Shown piece after piece: positions 9,801-17,331 of a stretch of 50,848 nucleotides of DNA. This DNA is from Deltaproteobacteria bacterium (GTDB taxonomy: Bacteria > Desulfobacterota > Binatia > UTPRO1): assembly GCA_020848745.1 (NCBI GenBank), contig JADLHM010000115.1, positions 1 through 50,848 of the forward strand. Direction: 5' to 3'. The notes below the pieces were generated by a model. That model was given only the letters and a program-made list of their open reading frames with translations. It ran no database searches and was not told the origin of the DNA. The first letter of the stretch is position 1. Each line of letters starts with the position of its first letter. The translations under genes were made by a program, and so were the position numbers.

Positions 9801-10353
9801 CGTCGGCAATGCCGATCAAGCCGACGCCGATGGGGACCGGAACGGCGACGCCTGCGACGCCTGCACGGGCGGTTCTCCGGTGAGGAAGCCGGTCCTCGGG
9901 CTGAAGAAGGAGAAGCTCGTCCTCAAGGGGGCGCTCTCGCTTCCGGGGGCACCCTTGCTGCAGCCGGCGGTCACGGGGGCGCGCGTGACCGTCGAGGACG
10001 GTACCGGCGCCGCCGTCGCAACCTTCGACGCGCCGCCCGGCGCGTTCGACGCCGCCACGAAGACCGGCTGGAAGAAGCTCGCGTACACGAGTCGAACGGG
10101 CGGCCTCCGCGGGCTCAAGATCGGACAGGCGAAGAAGAAGCCGGCGGCGGTGAAGATCACGCTCAAGGCCGTCCTGCCGGGCATCGACCCGTCGACGATC
10201 GTGCCGCCGGTTACGGCGCGCATCCTGCTCGAAGGGCTGAAGCCGACGTCGTCGCTCTGCGGGCAGGTCCGCTTCGCGGGTCCGCCCGGGGTGAATCCGG
10301 TCTGCGCGCTCAAGCGCGGTGCGCTCGACTGCCGGGTACGCAAGAGCCAATGA
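6865..10353 (+). CDS. Secreted mosaic protein: HAF repeats, PEP-CTERM-associated repeats, TSP3, C-terminal domain
   Basis: An 1162-residue exported protein of unknown role. A signal peptide (VLLPILMIAILSVSPGSA) is followed from about residue 53 to 362 by at least six HAF repeats (DLGTLGG...HAINxxGQVVGxS...AFLW). Next come GSWHTATNW and passenger-like T5SS/PEP-CTERM-associated repeats (ELTIESGGRVSSNDGYVSF) at about 490-640, a thrombospondin type-3 calcium motif (DxDxDGVxxxxDNCP) at about 961-1002, and a Lys-rich beta domain to the end. There is no C-terminal barrel and no PEP-CTERM sorting tail. Codon choice changes near 9000: before it Leu is mostly CTG/TTG and Gln often CAA, after it Leu is CTC-rich like the neighbours. 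ATG 6865 gives the signal peptide; an in-frame GTG at 6841 is an alternative. Confidence 0.85.
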   Translation: MPSPAQTTSRRFRRAGNVLLPILMIAILSVSPGSAEPGPSVPASFRAGPPAQFAYTVTDLGTLGGASEAHAISENGKVAGMYNPGGGYQAFLWDDGVMTGLGTLGGSSSEAHGVNDAGQVVGYSVTGNGRTHAFLWQNGAMQDLGTFPGGLQSHALAINNAGQIAGHSDNAAYKLRAFRWSGGMADLGSLGGDGSWGNAINESGQVAGFSTIAPYPDNTHHAYLWNGGMQDLGTGGWAKSLGFGMNDHGDVVGRLVNAGLDDWHAFVSQGGGVQDLGGTNSTAYDINNAGLIVGESGAAPHVYDGRAMLWENGQMKNLNSLIDPGSGWVLQSARAINEQGHIVGMGSLNGQTRAFLLEPGTYYWINPSGGSWHTATNWDPQGDPGRGAAVVFALNGQYTIDAGPRGRAGQFPVGRMIVSDTNTVDFNNLALNLLNDSVTEPALTVNDGATVKITSGTGTYIHAVVGGVSPANPLSPPTAHLWVFNGGTTLNGTGRLSIGDKGPGDLFVANGGQLSSAESRLGGLSTAPGTAVVGGDGSLWETGNIAVGHGTTGELTIESGGRVSSNDGYVSFGAISDDSRVDVEGIGLGNHQASLWALSGNLFIGQSVRGFVSAENGGDVYVGQDVHIKEGSLWIEGRHANGDPSELDVLGSVFVGGVDNPLLYLSRGAEGDIEGDLHVGKDGGGVVALFGFGSTTRLDVVDPQAGLCVIGREFDGEVGLDDGGSLRCRIIQLGWAGTNGAGAIGVDGGVVHALEVLRVGQVGGGGGVVRMQANATITTDIGMNVAANGTVSGSGTLQVGSVGLINDGTIDPGITVLSPIVVPRSAGRLRRDAATPAVGRSGLGAGALGTTPGTIVVDGDFTQDQAGVLVIEVGGSTPGAFDVLDARGAVRLGGTLTLRFLDGYLPQPGDAFAVLPGKKFKGVFDAVEVENVGPGFDFALAPTGAALTLTARSAATPPPCRDPADGDADGVTCADNCPAVGNADQADADGDRNGDACDACTGGSPVRKPVLGLKKEKLVLKGALSLPGAPLLQPAVTGARVTVEDGTGAAVATFDAPPGAFDAATKTGWKKLAYTSRTGGLRGLKIGQAKKKPAAVKITLKAVLPGIDPSTIVPPVTARILLEGLKPTSSLCGQVRFAGPPGVNPVCALKRGALDCRVRKSQ

Positions 10354-10382
10354 GCGCGGCGCGCGTACGGGCTACGTCGTGC

Positions 10383-10841
10383 TCACCAAGGCACTCCGCG
10401 CACCAACATCACCCCCGCGGCGACGAGGATCAGCGCCAGGACGACGTTCACGCGACCGAGGACGGAGGTTCGCCGCCGTAGACGCTGTGCTCCGGGCGAC
10501 CGGGGGTCTGCGGCGATCGCCCGGGTCGCTCGCGGCCCCACGACGAAGTCGTGGACGGCGCTCACCACGAGCACCAGCAGGAAGACGCCGAGCTTGAGGA
10601 CGACGGTCTCCCCCAGCGGAGACGCCAGCCACTCCGCGCGCCCGAAGTCCGACAGGCGAACGCCCCGAACCCACAGGTTGAACGTGCCGGTGATCAGGAG
10701 CAGGAGGAAGCAGCTCCAGCCGACGTTGCGAAAGCGTACTCCGGTCTCACGCAAGAAGACGCCGGCCTCGATCTGTCCGCCGCCCCGCAGCCAGGGCACG
10801 ACGACGAGGACCAGGAACAGCATGCCGCCGATCCAGACCAT
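10383..10841 (-). CDS. CopD-like integral membrane protein
   Basis: A 152-residue membrane protein with four hydrophobic segments, matching the copper-resistance D (CopD, PF05425) style: WIGGMLFLVLVVVPWL at the start, SCFLLLLITGTFNLW, VLKLGVFLLVLVVSAVHDFVVGP, and LALILVAAGVMLVRG at the end. The ATG at 10841 cuts the first helix; the same frame upstream reads ALYLFAVWIHILAA, which is normal for the family, but no ATG, GTG or TTG lies there. A GGAGG (10895-10899) stands 5 bases before an in-frame ACG at 10889, overlapping the stop of the DUF488 gene. Copper handling is a family-based guess. It is the last gene of the four-gene minus run starting at 12220. Confidence 0.75.
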   Translation of the reverse strand: MVWIGGMLFLVLVVVPWLRGGGQIEAGVFLRETGVRFRNVGWSCFLLLLITGTFNLWVRGVRLSDFGRAEWLASPLGETVVLKLGVFLLVLVVSAVHDFVVGPRATRAIAADPRSPGAQRLRRRTSVLGRVNVVLALILVAAGVMLVRGVPW

Positions 10842-10891
10842 CGCGGCGAGGATGTGGATCCAGACAGCGAACAGATAGAGGGCGTGCGTCG

Positions 10892-11275
10892 TTACCTCCG
10901 CTCGCCCCGGGTGCCGAGCTGCCCATCCAGGTACTCTTTGAGCGCCACGGCGTTGTTGTGCAGCTCGTCCTTGGCCGCGAACAGCAAGGTGATCGTCTTT
11001 CCGCGCGCGGCGTCCGCGAGCTGCTCGACGATGCCGTCCTGCCGACGGAGCTCACGGAAGTACTTGCGCTTGAAGGACGCCCACTTCGCGGGGTCGTGAC
11101 CGAACCACGAGCGAAGCTCGGCGCTCGGAGCCGCGTCCTTCAGCCACGCGTCGAGCTTCGCCGCGTCTTTCGAGATGCCGCGGGGCCATATGCGGTCCAC
11201 GAGGATCCGGCAGCCATCCGAGCGCGCGGGAGCCTCGTAGATTCGCTTCACCTCGATCGTGAGGCGCCGTCTCAT
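10892..11275 (-). CDS. DUF488 family protein
   Basis: A 127-residue cytoplasmic protein of the DUF488 family: IEVKRIYEAPARSDGCRILVDRIWPRGISK at the N-terminus, WFGHDPAKW in the middle, and LLFAAKDELHNNAVALKEYL near the end are the usual blocks. The family is often called uroporphyrin-III C-methyltransferase-like by transferred annotation, but its biochemical role is not established. I start at ATG 11275 (MRRRLTIEVKRIY) because the residues upstream are not family-like. It lies 16 bases after the cupin gene, and its TAA touches the ribosome site of the CopD-like gene, so the four genes are probably co-transcribed. Confidence 0.85.
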   Translation of the reverse strand: MRRRLTIEVKRIYEAPARSDGCRILVDRIWPRGISKDAAKLDAWLKDAAPSAELRSWFGHDPAKWASFKRKYFRELRRQDGIVEQLADAARGKTITLLFAAKDELHNNAVALKEYLDGQLGTRGERR

Positions 11276-11291
11276 GGCATCCCCCCCCGCG

Positions 11292-11654
11292 CTACTGGCC
11301 CGTCCGCCAGCCCAACGTGAGCAGAAACGCGCCGTCGGTCTGGGCGTGCACGTCATGCGCGAGGCCGGGGCCGAGCACCAGGAGCTGGCCGGCCTCCAGC
11401 TCCACGGCTCGATCGGGGAGCTGCAAGCGAATCCGCCCGGAGAGAACGTGCACCGCGGCGGTGACGTTCGCGTGGTGCTCGGAGATCGTGCTCCCCGCGC
11501 GGACCGCGATCAGGACGACGCGAAGGTCCGATGCCCGAAGGAGCGTCCGGGCCGTGTGCCCTTCGCGGACGTACGGCTCCTCGTTTCGAAGCTCCTGCGC
11601 GATGGTCGCGAGATCGAAGGTGACGCCGTGCTCCGCCGATTCGGGTGTGCTCAT
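11292..11654 (-). CDS. Small cupin-domain protein
   Basis: A 120-residue single-domain cupin. The first cupin motif is visible as GSTISEHHANVTAAVHVLSG (metal-ligand His pair HH, acidic ligand replaced by Asn/Thr), the second as LLVLGPGLAHDVHAQTDG with a His ligand. This class of mini-cupin binds a metal and is often a sensor or dioxygenase-like protein; no substrate can be inferred. Its ATG overlaps the TGA of the hemerythrin gene (ATGA, 11651-11654), so translation is coupled. Confidence 0.82.
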   Translation of the reverse strand: MSTPESAEHGVTFDLATIAQELRNEEPYVREGHTARTLLRASDLRVVLIAVRAGSTISEHHANVTAAVHVLSGRIRLQLPDRAVELEAGQLLVLGPGLAHDVHAQTDGAFLLTLGWRTGQ

Positions 11655-12220
11655 GGTTCGTCCTCCTGTGCCGGGGTCGATCGAGGTTGCCGCTGCGAGG
11701 CGCGACGTCGCTCCCGGAGCTCGTCCACGATCGATGTTTGCGTCTCCGCGGGCACCTCGTGGCGAAGGGCGGGAAAGATCACGCGCTCCTCGAGCGCCAG
11801 GTGCTCCTCGAACTCGGTCTGCAACGGCTCGGCGACCGCGGCGAGCCGGCTCTTCGCGGCCTCGTCGAGAGGCGCGCGCCGCACCTCGGCGAGCGCGCGG
11901 AGCAACAGCTCGATCCGGGCATCGTGCCGTAGGTGCTGAGCGCTCAGAGCGTCGAGGACGTCGTTCACGGCGGGGCTTCGATCACGAAGACGCGGCGCGA
12001 TGCTCTGCTCCTCGTCCGCTACGTGCAGCGGCAGCGCCTCGCTGAAGTAGCGCATCGCATCGGCGCAAGCCTGCGCCGCCTCGACGGCCGGCACATCCCG
12101 CCGCCGGGCGACTGCGCATGCGAGGCCAATGAAGTGGCGGATCCGGTGGTGACACTCGCCGAGGAGATCCACCAGGCTCGATGCTTCGGCGGCGGGCCGC
12201 GACGACAGATTGATTAGCAT
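11651..12220 (-). CDS. Hemerythrin HHE domain protein
   Basis: A 189-residue four-helix protein with the iron-ligand pattern of hemerythrins: CHHRIRHF (helix A His), LPLHVADEEQSIAPRL (HxxxE), SAQHLRHDARI, and FEEHLALEERVIFPAL (HxxxE) near the end. Such proteins bind O2 or NO or sense redox at a di-iron site. ATG 12220 (MLINLSSRP) is chosen because GGAG lies 8 bases upstream; the frame is open to 12292 but the extra residues are unlike the family. First gene of a tight run with cupin, DUF488 and CopD-like genes, which suggests a small redox/metal stress operon (inference). Confidence 0.85.
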   Translation of the reverse strand: MLINLSSRPAAEASSLVDLLGECHHRIRHFIGLACAVARRRDVPAVEAAQACADAMRYFSEALPLHVADEEQSIAPRLRDRSPAVNDVLDALSAQHLRHDARIELLLRALAEVRRAPLDEAAKSRLAAVAEPLQTEFEEHLALEERVIFPALRHEVPAETQTSIVDELRERRRASQRQPRSTPAQEDEP

Positions 12221-12334
12221 GCGTCGGTCTCCGCTCGCGGCTCCTGGCAGCCCGGAGAAGACCCCGAGCCGCATGGGAGGCGTGTAGCCCATGCGGCTCG
12301 TACGGACAAGGTGGGTGTGCGGGCGGGCTCAGAT

Positions 12335-12375
12335 GACACGGGCCGAGGTCGCCAGCGGCGGCCTCGACCCGTGTC
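12335..12375 (-). terminator. Long hairpin downstream of pectinacetylesterase-like gene
   Basis: A 19-position stem (12335-12353 with 12357-12375), one C-A mismatch, one G-T pair and a 3-base loop, 33 bases after the minus-strand stop at 12408. There is no T tract. Probably the 3' end of the 12408-14390 transcript. Confidence 0.5.
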
Positions 12376-12407
12376 GCTTTCCTGGGGCGCCTCGTGATGC
12401 CCGCGGC

Positions 12408-14390
12408 TCAGGGGCAGGTGATGACGATGTCCGGGCCCACCACACTGAACGGAGCTTCGTAGCCGCAGACGCCGCTCGGGCACTCCGCATCGGTGCTGCA
12501 TGACGCACCGTCGTTGCTCCCGCCCTCGCACTGGCGAATGGTCGGAACGAAGTCACCCGGGAGGAGAGTGCCGCACGACGTCGGGCTGTCGCACTCGACG
12601 TTGTTCCAGCCGGGCGTGCGATGCACCATCGCGCTCACCCAGTCGACGATCGTCGGAACGTTGCCGCTCGTGTCGGTGTAGACCTTGCCGGATCCCCACA
12701 TCGTATGCAGGTCGCCGGCGCCGATGTAGTAGCGGTAGTTTGACGGCGCGGCGGCGGCCATGGCGTGCGCGCCCGCCACCATCGCCGAGTTCCACGCGCA
12801 GGTCGCGTGCCACCAGTTGGTCCACTCGAACACGTTGCCGGGGTTCAGCATGATGTTGTAGAAGCCGGTCTGCCCGCCGATCGCGCCGTCATAGGCCGTC
12901 GTGTAGTGCGCCCAGCGCGTGTTCGGATAGTACGCGGCAACCGCCTCCGTGTAGGCCCGGATTCCCGTCCCGTCCGAAATGGATTCCGCGACGCCCGGGA
13001 TCGCCGGAAGATGCCCCTCGAAGTTCCACTGCTGCAGGCCATAGCCCGGCGTGTTCAAGAAGTCCGGCGGAATGATGCCGTTCTCGGCGTCGGCGAGCAC
13101 CGCGGACCGCGCCGCCGGCCACACCTCGAGGTTGTGCGGAGCGTTGAACAAGGCGCCGAGAGCACCCGCGCTCGAGCCGGTCACGAGGAGATCCTCGGGA
13201 GCGACGAAATGCTCGCGCGCCCACTTCTCCGCGATGAGAGCGTTGTGCCAGCCCTTGTGGCGGATCGGCGTCCCGCCGTAGCTCCACGTCGTGTCGCCGA
13301 AATGCACGTCGCCCGTGCAGTACGGGACGAAGACGATGTTCCAGTCCTTGAACGGGTTCAGCGGGTTCGTGAGATCGTTGAGGCCGCTCGTGGCGTTGTT
13401 CGGGTTGTCGCCGTAGCACAAGGTGCCCGCGCTCTGGTCCGGACAGTCCGCGATCGTGGTGCAGGACTCTTGCGCGTTGGTGCCTCCGAGGCACAGCCCC
13501 GTCAGCGAAACGTCCTGGTCGAACGTCCCGAGCGTGGCGCAGGTGAGCGTGCTCCAGCACGCACCGCCGCCCTGATAGTAGACGAGGAGCCTGTTCGTCG
13601 ATCCCTTCTTCACGAAGAAGTGGTACGGCGTGCCGTGCGAGCAGACGGGGTGCAGCTCGGTGCCCTCGTAGACGACCCCGTCGTTCTCCCCGGGCGAGAT
13701 CATGGTGAACTGGGTGTCGTCGACGACGGGGGAAACGATGCTGTTGCCGACGACGTCCTCGGTGAGCCCGTCCACGTCTTCGTCGAGGGACGCGAGGGTC
13801 GCCGCCGTGGGGCAGCCCGCGAGCGCGGCGGTTACCGTGCTGTCGAACTTGTCGTCCGCCTTGTCGTTGCCGGCGTCGCGTTTCGCGGTGCCGGCCGACT
13901 GCTTGCCGACGAAGCCCGCTTCGTTTTTCAGCAGGCTGGCGCAATACCCCGCGGCCGCCTTCAGGAGCGTGGCGCCGCACTTGGCGTCGCCCGGGTTGCC
14001 GAGCGTGAGGCCGGTCGTGACGTCGGTGACGATGTCCGAGACCGCGTTGGCGACGAGCGCCTGCATGGCGCCGTCGGCGAGCGTTGTGTCGATGCAGTCC
14101 GCGCCCTTGGCGGTCGCCTTGGTCTCGGCCTTGCTCCAGGAAGCGGTCATCTTGGCGGCGGCCTTCGCGAGCGCGTCGTCGCGCTTCGCCGTGTCGGCGC
14201 CACCCCCGCCGACGAACTTGGACCACGCGCCGAGCACCGCCTTGCAGTTGCCGCTCGCGGCCTTGAGCTTGTCGGCGACGCACTTGGTGCCCGGATAGGT
14301 CGCGGCGTGGAGCGCTTTGGGAACGATCAGCGCCGGAGCGGCGATCACGAGCGCGGCGAACGCGCCGGACAGAACTCTGGAACGAGCCAT
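12408..14390 (-). CDS. Secreted pectinacetylesterase-family hydrolase with N-terminal Cys-helical repeats
   Basis: A 660-residue exported esterase-like protein (PF03283 style). After a signal peptide (GAFAALVIAAPALIVPKALHA), residues about 25-210 hold two copies of a helical module: KCVADKLKAASGNCK...GTxKRD and KCGATLLKAAAGYCA...GTAKRD. The hydrolase part follows: LLVYYQGGGACWS (oxyanion loop), NIVFVPYCTGDVHFGD, the nucleophile motif GSSAGALG, and a late HRTPGWNNVECDS that may give the His. The tail CEGGSNDGASCSTDAECPSGVC is a short Cys motif. ATG 14390 with AGGTGG upstream is preferred to starts further out. Family members deacetylate pectin or other acyl-sugars; the real substrate is unknown. 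Divergent from sdhCAB. Confidence 0.85.
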   Translation of the reverse strand: MARSRVLSGAFAALVIAAPALIVPKALHAATYPGTKCVADKLKAASGNCKAVLGAWSKFVGGGGADTAKRDDALAKAAAKMTASWSKAETKATAKGADCIDTTLADGAMQALVANAVSDIVTDVTTGLTLGNPGDAKCGATLLKAAAGYCASLLKNEAGFVGKQSAGTAKRDAGNDKADDKFDSTVTAALAGCPTAATLASLDEDVDGLTEDVVGNSIVSPVVDDTQFTMISPGENDGVVYEGTELHPVCSHGTPYHFFVKKGSTNRLLVYYQGGGACWSTLTCATLGTFDQDVSLTGLCLGGTNAQESCTTIADCPDQSAGTLCYGDNPNNATSGLNDLTNPLNPFKDWNIVFVPYCTGDVHFGDTTWSYGGTPIRHKGWHNALIAEKWAREHFVAPEDLLVTGSSAGALGALFNAPHNLEVWPAARSAVLADAENGIIPPDFLNTPGYGLQQWNFEGHLPAIPGVAESISDGTGIRAYTEAVAAYYPNTRWAHYTTAYDGAIGGQTGFYNIMLNPGNVFEWTNWWHATCAWNSAMVAGAHAMAAAAPSNYRYYIGAGDLHTMWGSGKVYTDTSGNVPTIVDWVSAMVHRTPGWNNVECDSPTSCGTLLPGDFVPTIRQCEGGSNDGASCSTDAECPSGVCGYEAPFSVVGPDIVITCP

Positions 14391-14597
14391 TGAGAGACCA
14401 CCTTTCGACCGTCGTTGCCTGGGATTGAGCGGCCCGCCGAACGAAGGGGCCACCTCGACGGAGGTTCACACCCGCGAGGTGCACGGGTCAAGAAGAAATC
14501 GACGCGTGCGCTCGGCGTCTCGGTGCCGGACGGACGCGCCTCGCGCTGGTCTGCCGATCTGATAATACCGATCAACCCATCTAATGCGCCGCGTTGC

Positions 14598-14626
14598 TTG
14601 CGGACCCGAAACCGCCTCTTTATAGT
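14598..14626 (+). promoter_or_regulatory. Putative sigma70-type promoter of sdhCAB
   Basis: TTGCGG (14598-14603), 17-base spacer, TATAGT (14621-14626). Transcription would start within a few bases of ATG 14636, which has no clear ribosome site, so sdhC mRNA may be leaderless. Prediction from sequence only. Confidence 0.4.
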
Positions 14627-14635
14627 CCGCCGCCC

Positions 14636-15460
14636 ATGGCTCCCCACCCGTCCGCGGTCGGCGGACACGTCGAAGGTTTCGGCGCCACCGAGCGGAAGGA
14701 CGGCTGGTGGGTCGAGCCGGCCGTCACCGCCGTCGTCTTCCTCACGTTCGTCGTCTACACGACGTGGGCCGCGCTCCAGGGCGTGCACTATCACTGGGGA
14801 CCGTATCTCTCGCCCTTCTATTCTCCGCTCCTGTTCGCCGCACCGGGGGACGAGGCAGGGCTGCACCATGCGTGGTTCGGCGCCTGGCCGACCTGGTGGC
14901 CGTCGTTCCTGCCGGCCTCGCCGGCGGTGCTGATCCTGGCCTTTCCCGGGAGTTTCCGGTTCACCTGCTACTACTACCGGAAGGCGTACTACCGCTCGTT
15001 CGCGGGCTCGCCGCCGGGATGCGCGGTCGGTCCGCTCGCGGGCAACCGCCCGTACCGCGGCGAGACGTTTCTGCTCCTCTTCCAGAACCTCCATCGCTAC
15101 GCGATGTACTTCGCGGTGCTCTTCGTCTTCATCCTCTCCTACGACGCGATCGTGTCGTATTGGTGGGACGGCCGCATCGGGGTCGGCGTCGGCTCGATCA
15201 TCCTCACCCTGAACGCCGTCCTGATCGGCGCGTACACGTTCGGCTGCCATTCCTTCCGGCACATGATCGGCGGCGGTACCGACTGCATGTCCTGCGGCAA
15301 GGCGACGCTCAAATACGGGGCCTGGAAGAAGGCGACCTGGTTCAACGAGCGGCACATGGAGTTCGCGTGGCTGAGCCTCGTCTGGGTCATGGTCACCGAC
15401 CTCTACGTCCGCCTGCTCTCGGCGGGCGTGATCACCGACCTCAACACCTGGAGCCGCTGA
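14636..15460 (+). CDS. sdhC: Succinate dehydrogenase membrane-anchor subunit, Sdh1-like
   Basis: A 274-residue membrane subunit that would pass electrons from the SdhAB head to quinone. About five hydrophobic segments, with signatures GPYLSPFYSPLLF, FRFTCYYYRKAYYRSF, NLHRYAMYFAVLF and a Cys/His cluster (C204, H205, H209, C217, C220). Length and motifs match the single-polypeptide anchors of actinobacterial Sdh1-type complexes rather than the short SdhC/SdhD pair of E. coli. I start at ATG 14636; an upstream in-frame TTG at 14594 would add 14 non-conserved residues. It lies 13 bases before sdhA in the order C-A-B. Confidence 0.9.
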   Translation: MAPHPSAVGGHVEGFGATERKDGWWVEPAVTAVVFLTFVVYTTWAALQGVHYHWGPYLSPFYSPLLFAAPGDEAGLHHAWFGAWPTWWPSFLPASPAVLILAFPGSFRFTCYYYRKAYYRSFAGSPPGCAVGPLAGNRPYRGETFLLLFQNLHRYAMYFAVLFVFILSYDAIVSYWWDGRIGVGVGSIILTLNAVLIGAYTFGCHSFRHMIGGGTDCMSCGKATLKYGAWKKATWFNERHMEFAWLSLVWVMVTDLYVRLLSAGVITDLNTWSR

Positions 15461-15473
15461 GCCCGGCGCCGCC

Positions 15474-17321
15474 ATGCTGAACGTCTCCGAGATCCAGACG
15501 ATCGATCACGACGTGCTGGTGGTGGGCGCCGGGGGCGCCGGCCTCCGCGCCGCGATCGAGTGCAGCGCGCAGAAGCTCTCGACGGGCGTCATCTCGAAGA
15601 GCCTGCTCGGGAAGGCGCACACGGTCATGGCCGAGGGCGGCATGGCCGCCGCCATGGGCAACGTCGACCAGCGCGACAACTGGAAGGTCCACTTCCGCGA
15701 CACCATGCGCGGCGGCAAGTTCCTGAACGACTGGCGCATGGCCGAGCTGCACGCCAAGAACGCGCCGGCGCGCGTGCGGGAGCTGGAGGAATGGGGCGCC
15801 GTCTTCGACCGCACGAAGGAAGGCCTGATCTCGCAACGCAACTTCGGCGGCCACCGCTATCCGCGCCTCGCGCACGTCGGTGATCGCACCGGCCTCGAGC
15901 TCATCCGGACGCTTCAGGATCACGGCGTGCACTCGGGCATCTCGTTCCACATGGAATGCAACGGCCTCGAGATCCTGAAGGACGGAGACCGGGTCGCGGG
16001 GCTCCTCGCCTACTGGCGCGAGACCGGCCGCTTCGTGATCTTCCGCTGCAAGGCGGTGATCCTCGCCACGGGCGGCGGCGGCAAGGCGTGGCCGGTCACG
16101 TCGAACTCGTGGGAGTACACCGGCGACGGCGGCGCGATGGCGTACGGCGCCGGCGCCGAGCTCATGGACCTCGAGTTCACGCAGTTCCACCCGACCGGCA
16201 TGGTGTGGCCGCTCTCGGTGCGCGGCATCCTCGTGACCGAGGGCGTGCGCGGCGACGGCGGCGTCCTCAAGAACAACAAGGGCGAGCGGTTCATGTTCAA
16301 CTACATCTCCGAGCGCTTCGCGCCGGAGACCGCCGACACCGTCGAGGAGGCCGATCGCTGGCTGAAGGGCGACAAGACCGCTCGCCGCCCGCCCGAGCTC
16401 CTGACGCGCGACGAGGTCGCGCGCGCGATCACCGCCGAGGTGAAGGCGGGACGCGGGTCGCCGCACGGCGGCGTCTTCCTCGACATCGCCTCGCGCCTCC
16501 CGGCCGAGACGATCAAGCGGAAGCTCCCGTCGATGTACCACCAGTTCATGGAGCTCGCCGAGGTCGACATCACCAAGGAGCCCATGGAGGTCGGACCGAC
16601 GCTCCACTACTTCATGGGCGGCATCAAGGTCGATCCCGACTCGCAGATGTCGTCGGTGCCCGGGCTCTTCGGGGCCGGCGAGTGCACCGCGGGCATGCAC
16701 GGCGCCAATCGCCTCGGCGGCAACTCGCTCTCCGACCTCGTCGTGTTCGGGAAGCTGGCCGGCGAGGGCGCCGCCGCCTACATCCGGAAGCTCGCGTCGG
16801 CGCCGCAGGTGCAGGACGCGCAGGTCACGACCGCCGTGCGGTCGGCGACCGACATCCTGAATCGCGCAAAGGGCACCAATCCGTATCTCCTCCACGAGAA
16901 GCTCCAGGACACGATGTCGAAGGGCGTCGGGATCGTGCGGGTGAAGAACGAGCTCGAGCAGGCGATCGCCGAGATCGAGCAGCACAAGAAGGAAGCCGAA
17001 ACGCTGAAGGCGCCCGGCGCGAGCCAGTACAACCCCGGCTGGCACGAGGCGCTCGCGATGCGGTCGCTGCTCGTCACCGCGGAAGCCGTCGCGCGTTGCG
17101 CGCTCATGCGCGAGGAGAGCCGCGGCGCCCACACCCGTCTCGACCATCCGGGCGAGAGCAAGGAGTGGGCGAACTTCAACTGCGTCGTGAAGCGCGGTCC
17201 CGACGGGACCATGGAGATCGAGAAGCGGCCGAAGCCCGCGGGCCCTCCCGGTCTCGTCGCGATCGCCAATGCCAAGATCGAAGACCTGGAAAGCGGCGCG
17301 GTCGGCGCGGACGTGAAGTAG
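15474..17321 (+). CDS. sdhA: Succinate dehydrogenase/fumarate reductase flavoprotein subunit
   Basis: A 615-residue FAD subunit that oxidises succinate to fumarate (or the reverse) on the cytoplasmic face. The dinucleotide fold VVGAGGAGLRA is at residues 16-26; the covalent-FAD histidine is H49 in KAHTVMAEGG; substrate-site blocks EFTQFHPTG, VTEGVRGDGG, and GAGECTAGMHGANRLGGNSL are intact. Length fits the family. Middle gene of sdhCAB, 13 bases after sdhC and 10 before sdhB. Direction of the reaction in vivo cannot be read from sequence, though the Sdh1-like anchor argues for respiratory succinate oxidation. Confidence 0.96.
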   Translation: MLNVSEIQTIDHDVLVVGAGGAGLRAAIECSAQKLSTGVISKSLLGKAHTVMAEGGMAAAMGNVDQRDNWKVHFRDTMRGGKFLNDWRMAELHAKNAPARVRELEEWGAVFDRTKEGLISQRNFGGHRYPRLAHVGDRTGLELIRTLQDHGVHSGISFHMECNGLEILKDGDRVAGLLAYWRETGRFVIFRCKAVILATGGGGKAWPVTSNSWEYTGDGGAMAYGAGAELMDLEFTQFHPTGMVWPLSVRGILVTEGVRGDGGVLKNNKGERFMFNYISERFAPETADTVEEADRWLKGDKTARRPPELLTRDEVARAITAEVKAGRGSPHGGVFLDIASRLPAETIKRKLPSMYHQFMELAEVDITKEPMEVGPTLHYFMGGIKVDPDSQMSSVPGLFGAGECTAGMHGANRLGGNSLSDLVVFGKLAGEGAAAYIRKLASAPQVQDAQVTTAVRSATDILNRAKGTNPYLLHEKLQDTMSKGVGIVRVKNELEQAIAEIEQHKKEAETLKAPGASQYNPGWHEALAMRSLLVTAEAVARCALMREESRGAHTRLDHPGESKEWANFNCVVKRGPDGTMEIEKRPKPAGPPGLVAIANAKIEDLESGAVGADVK

Positions 17322-17331
17322 GGCGGGGCAC

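Noticed and set aside
12765..14393. 542-codon plus-strand frame
   Set aside because: Shadow of the pectinacetylesterase-like gene; no family motifs and extreme Arg/Val content.
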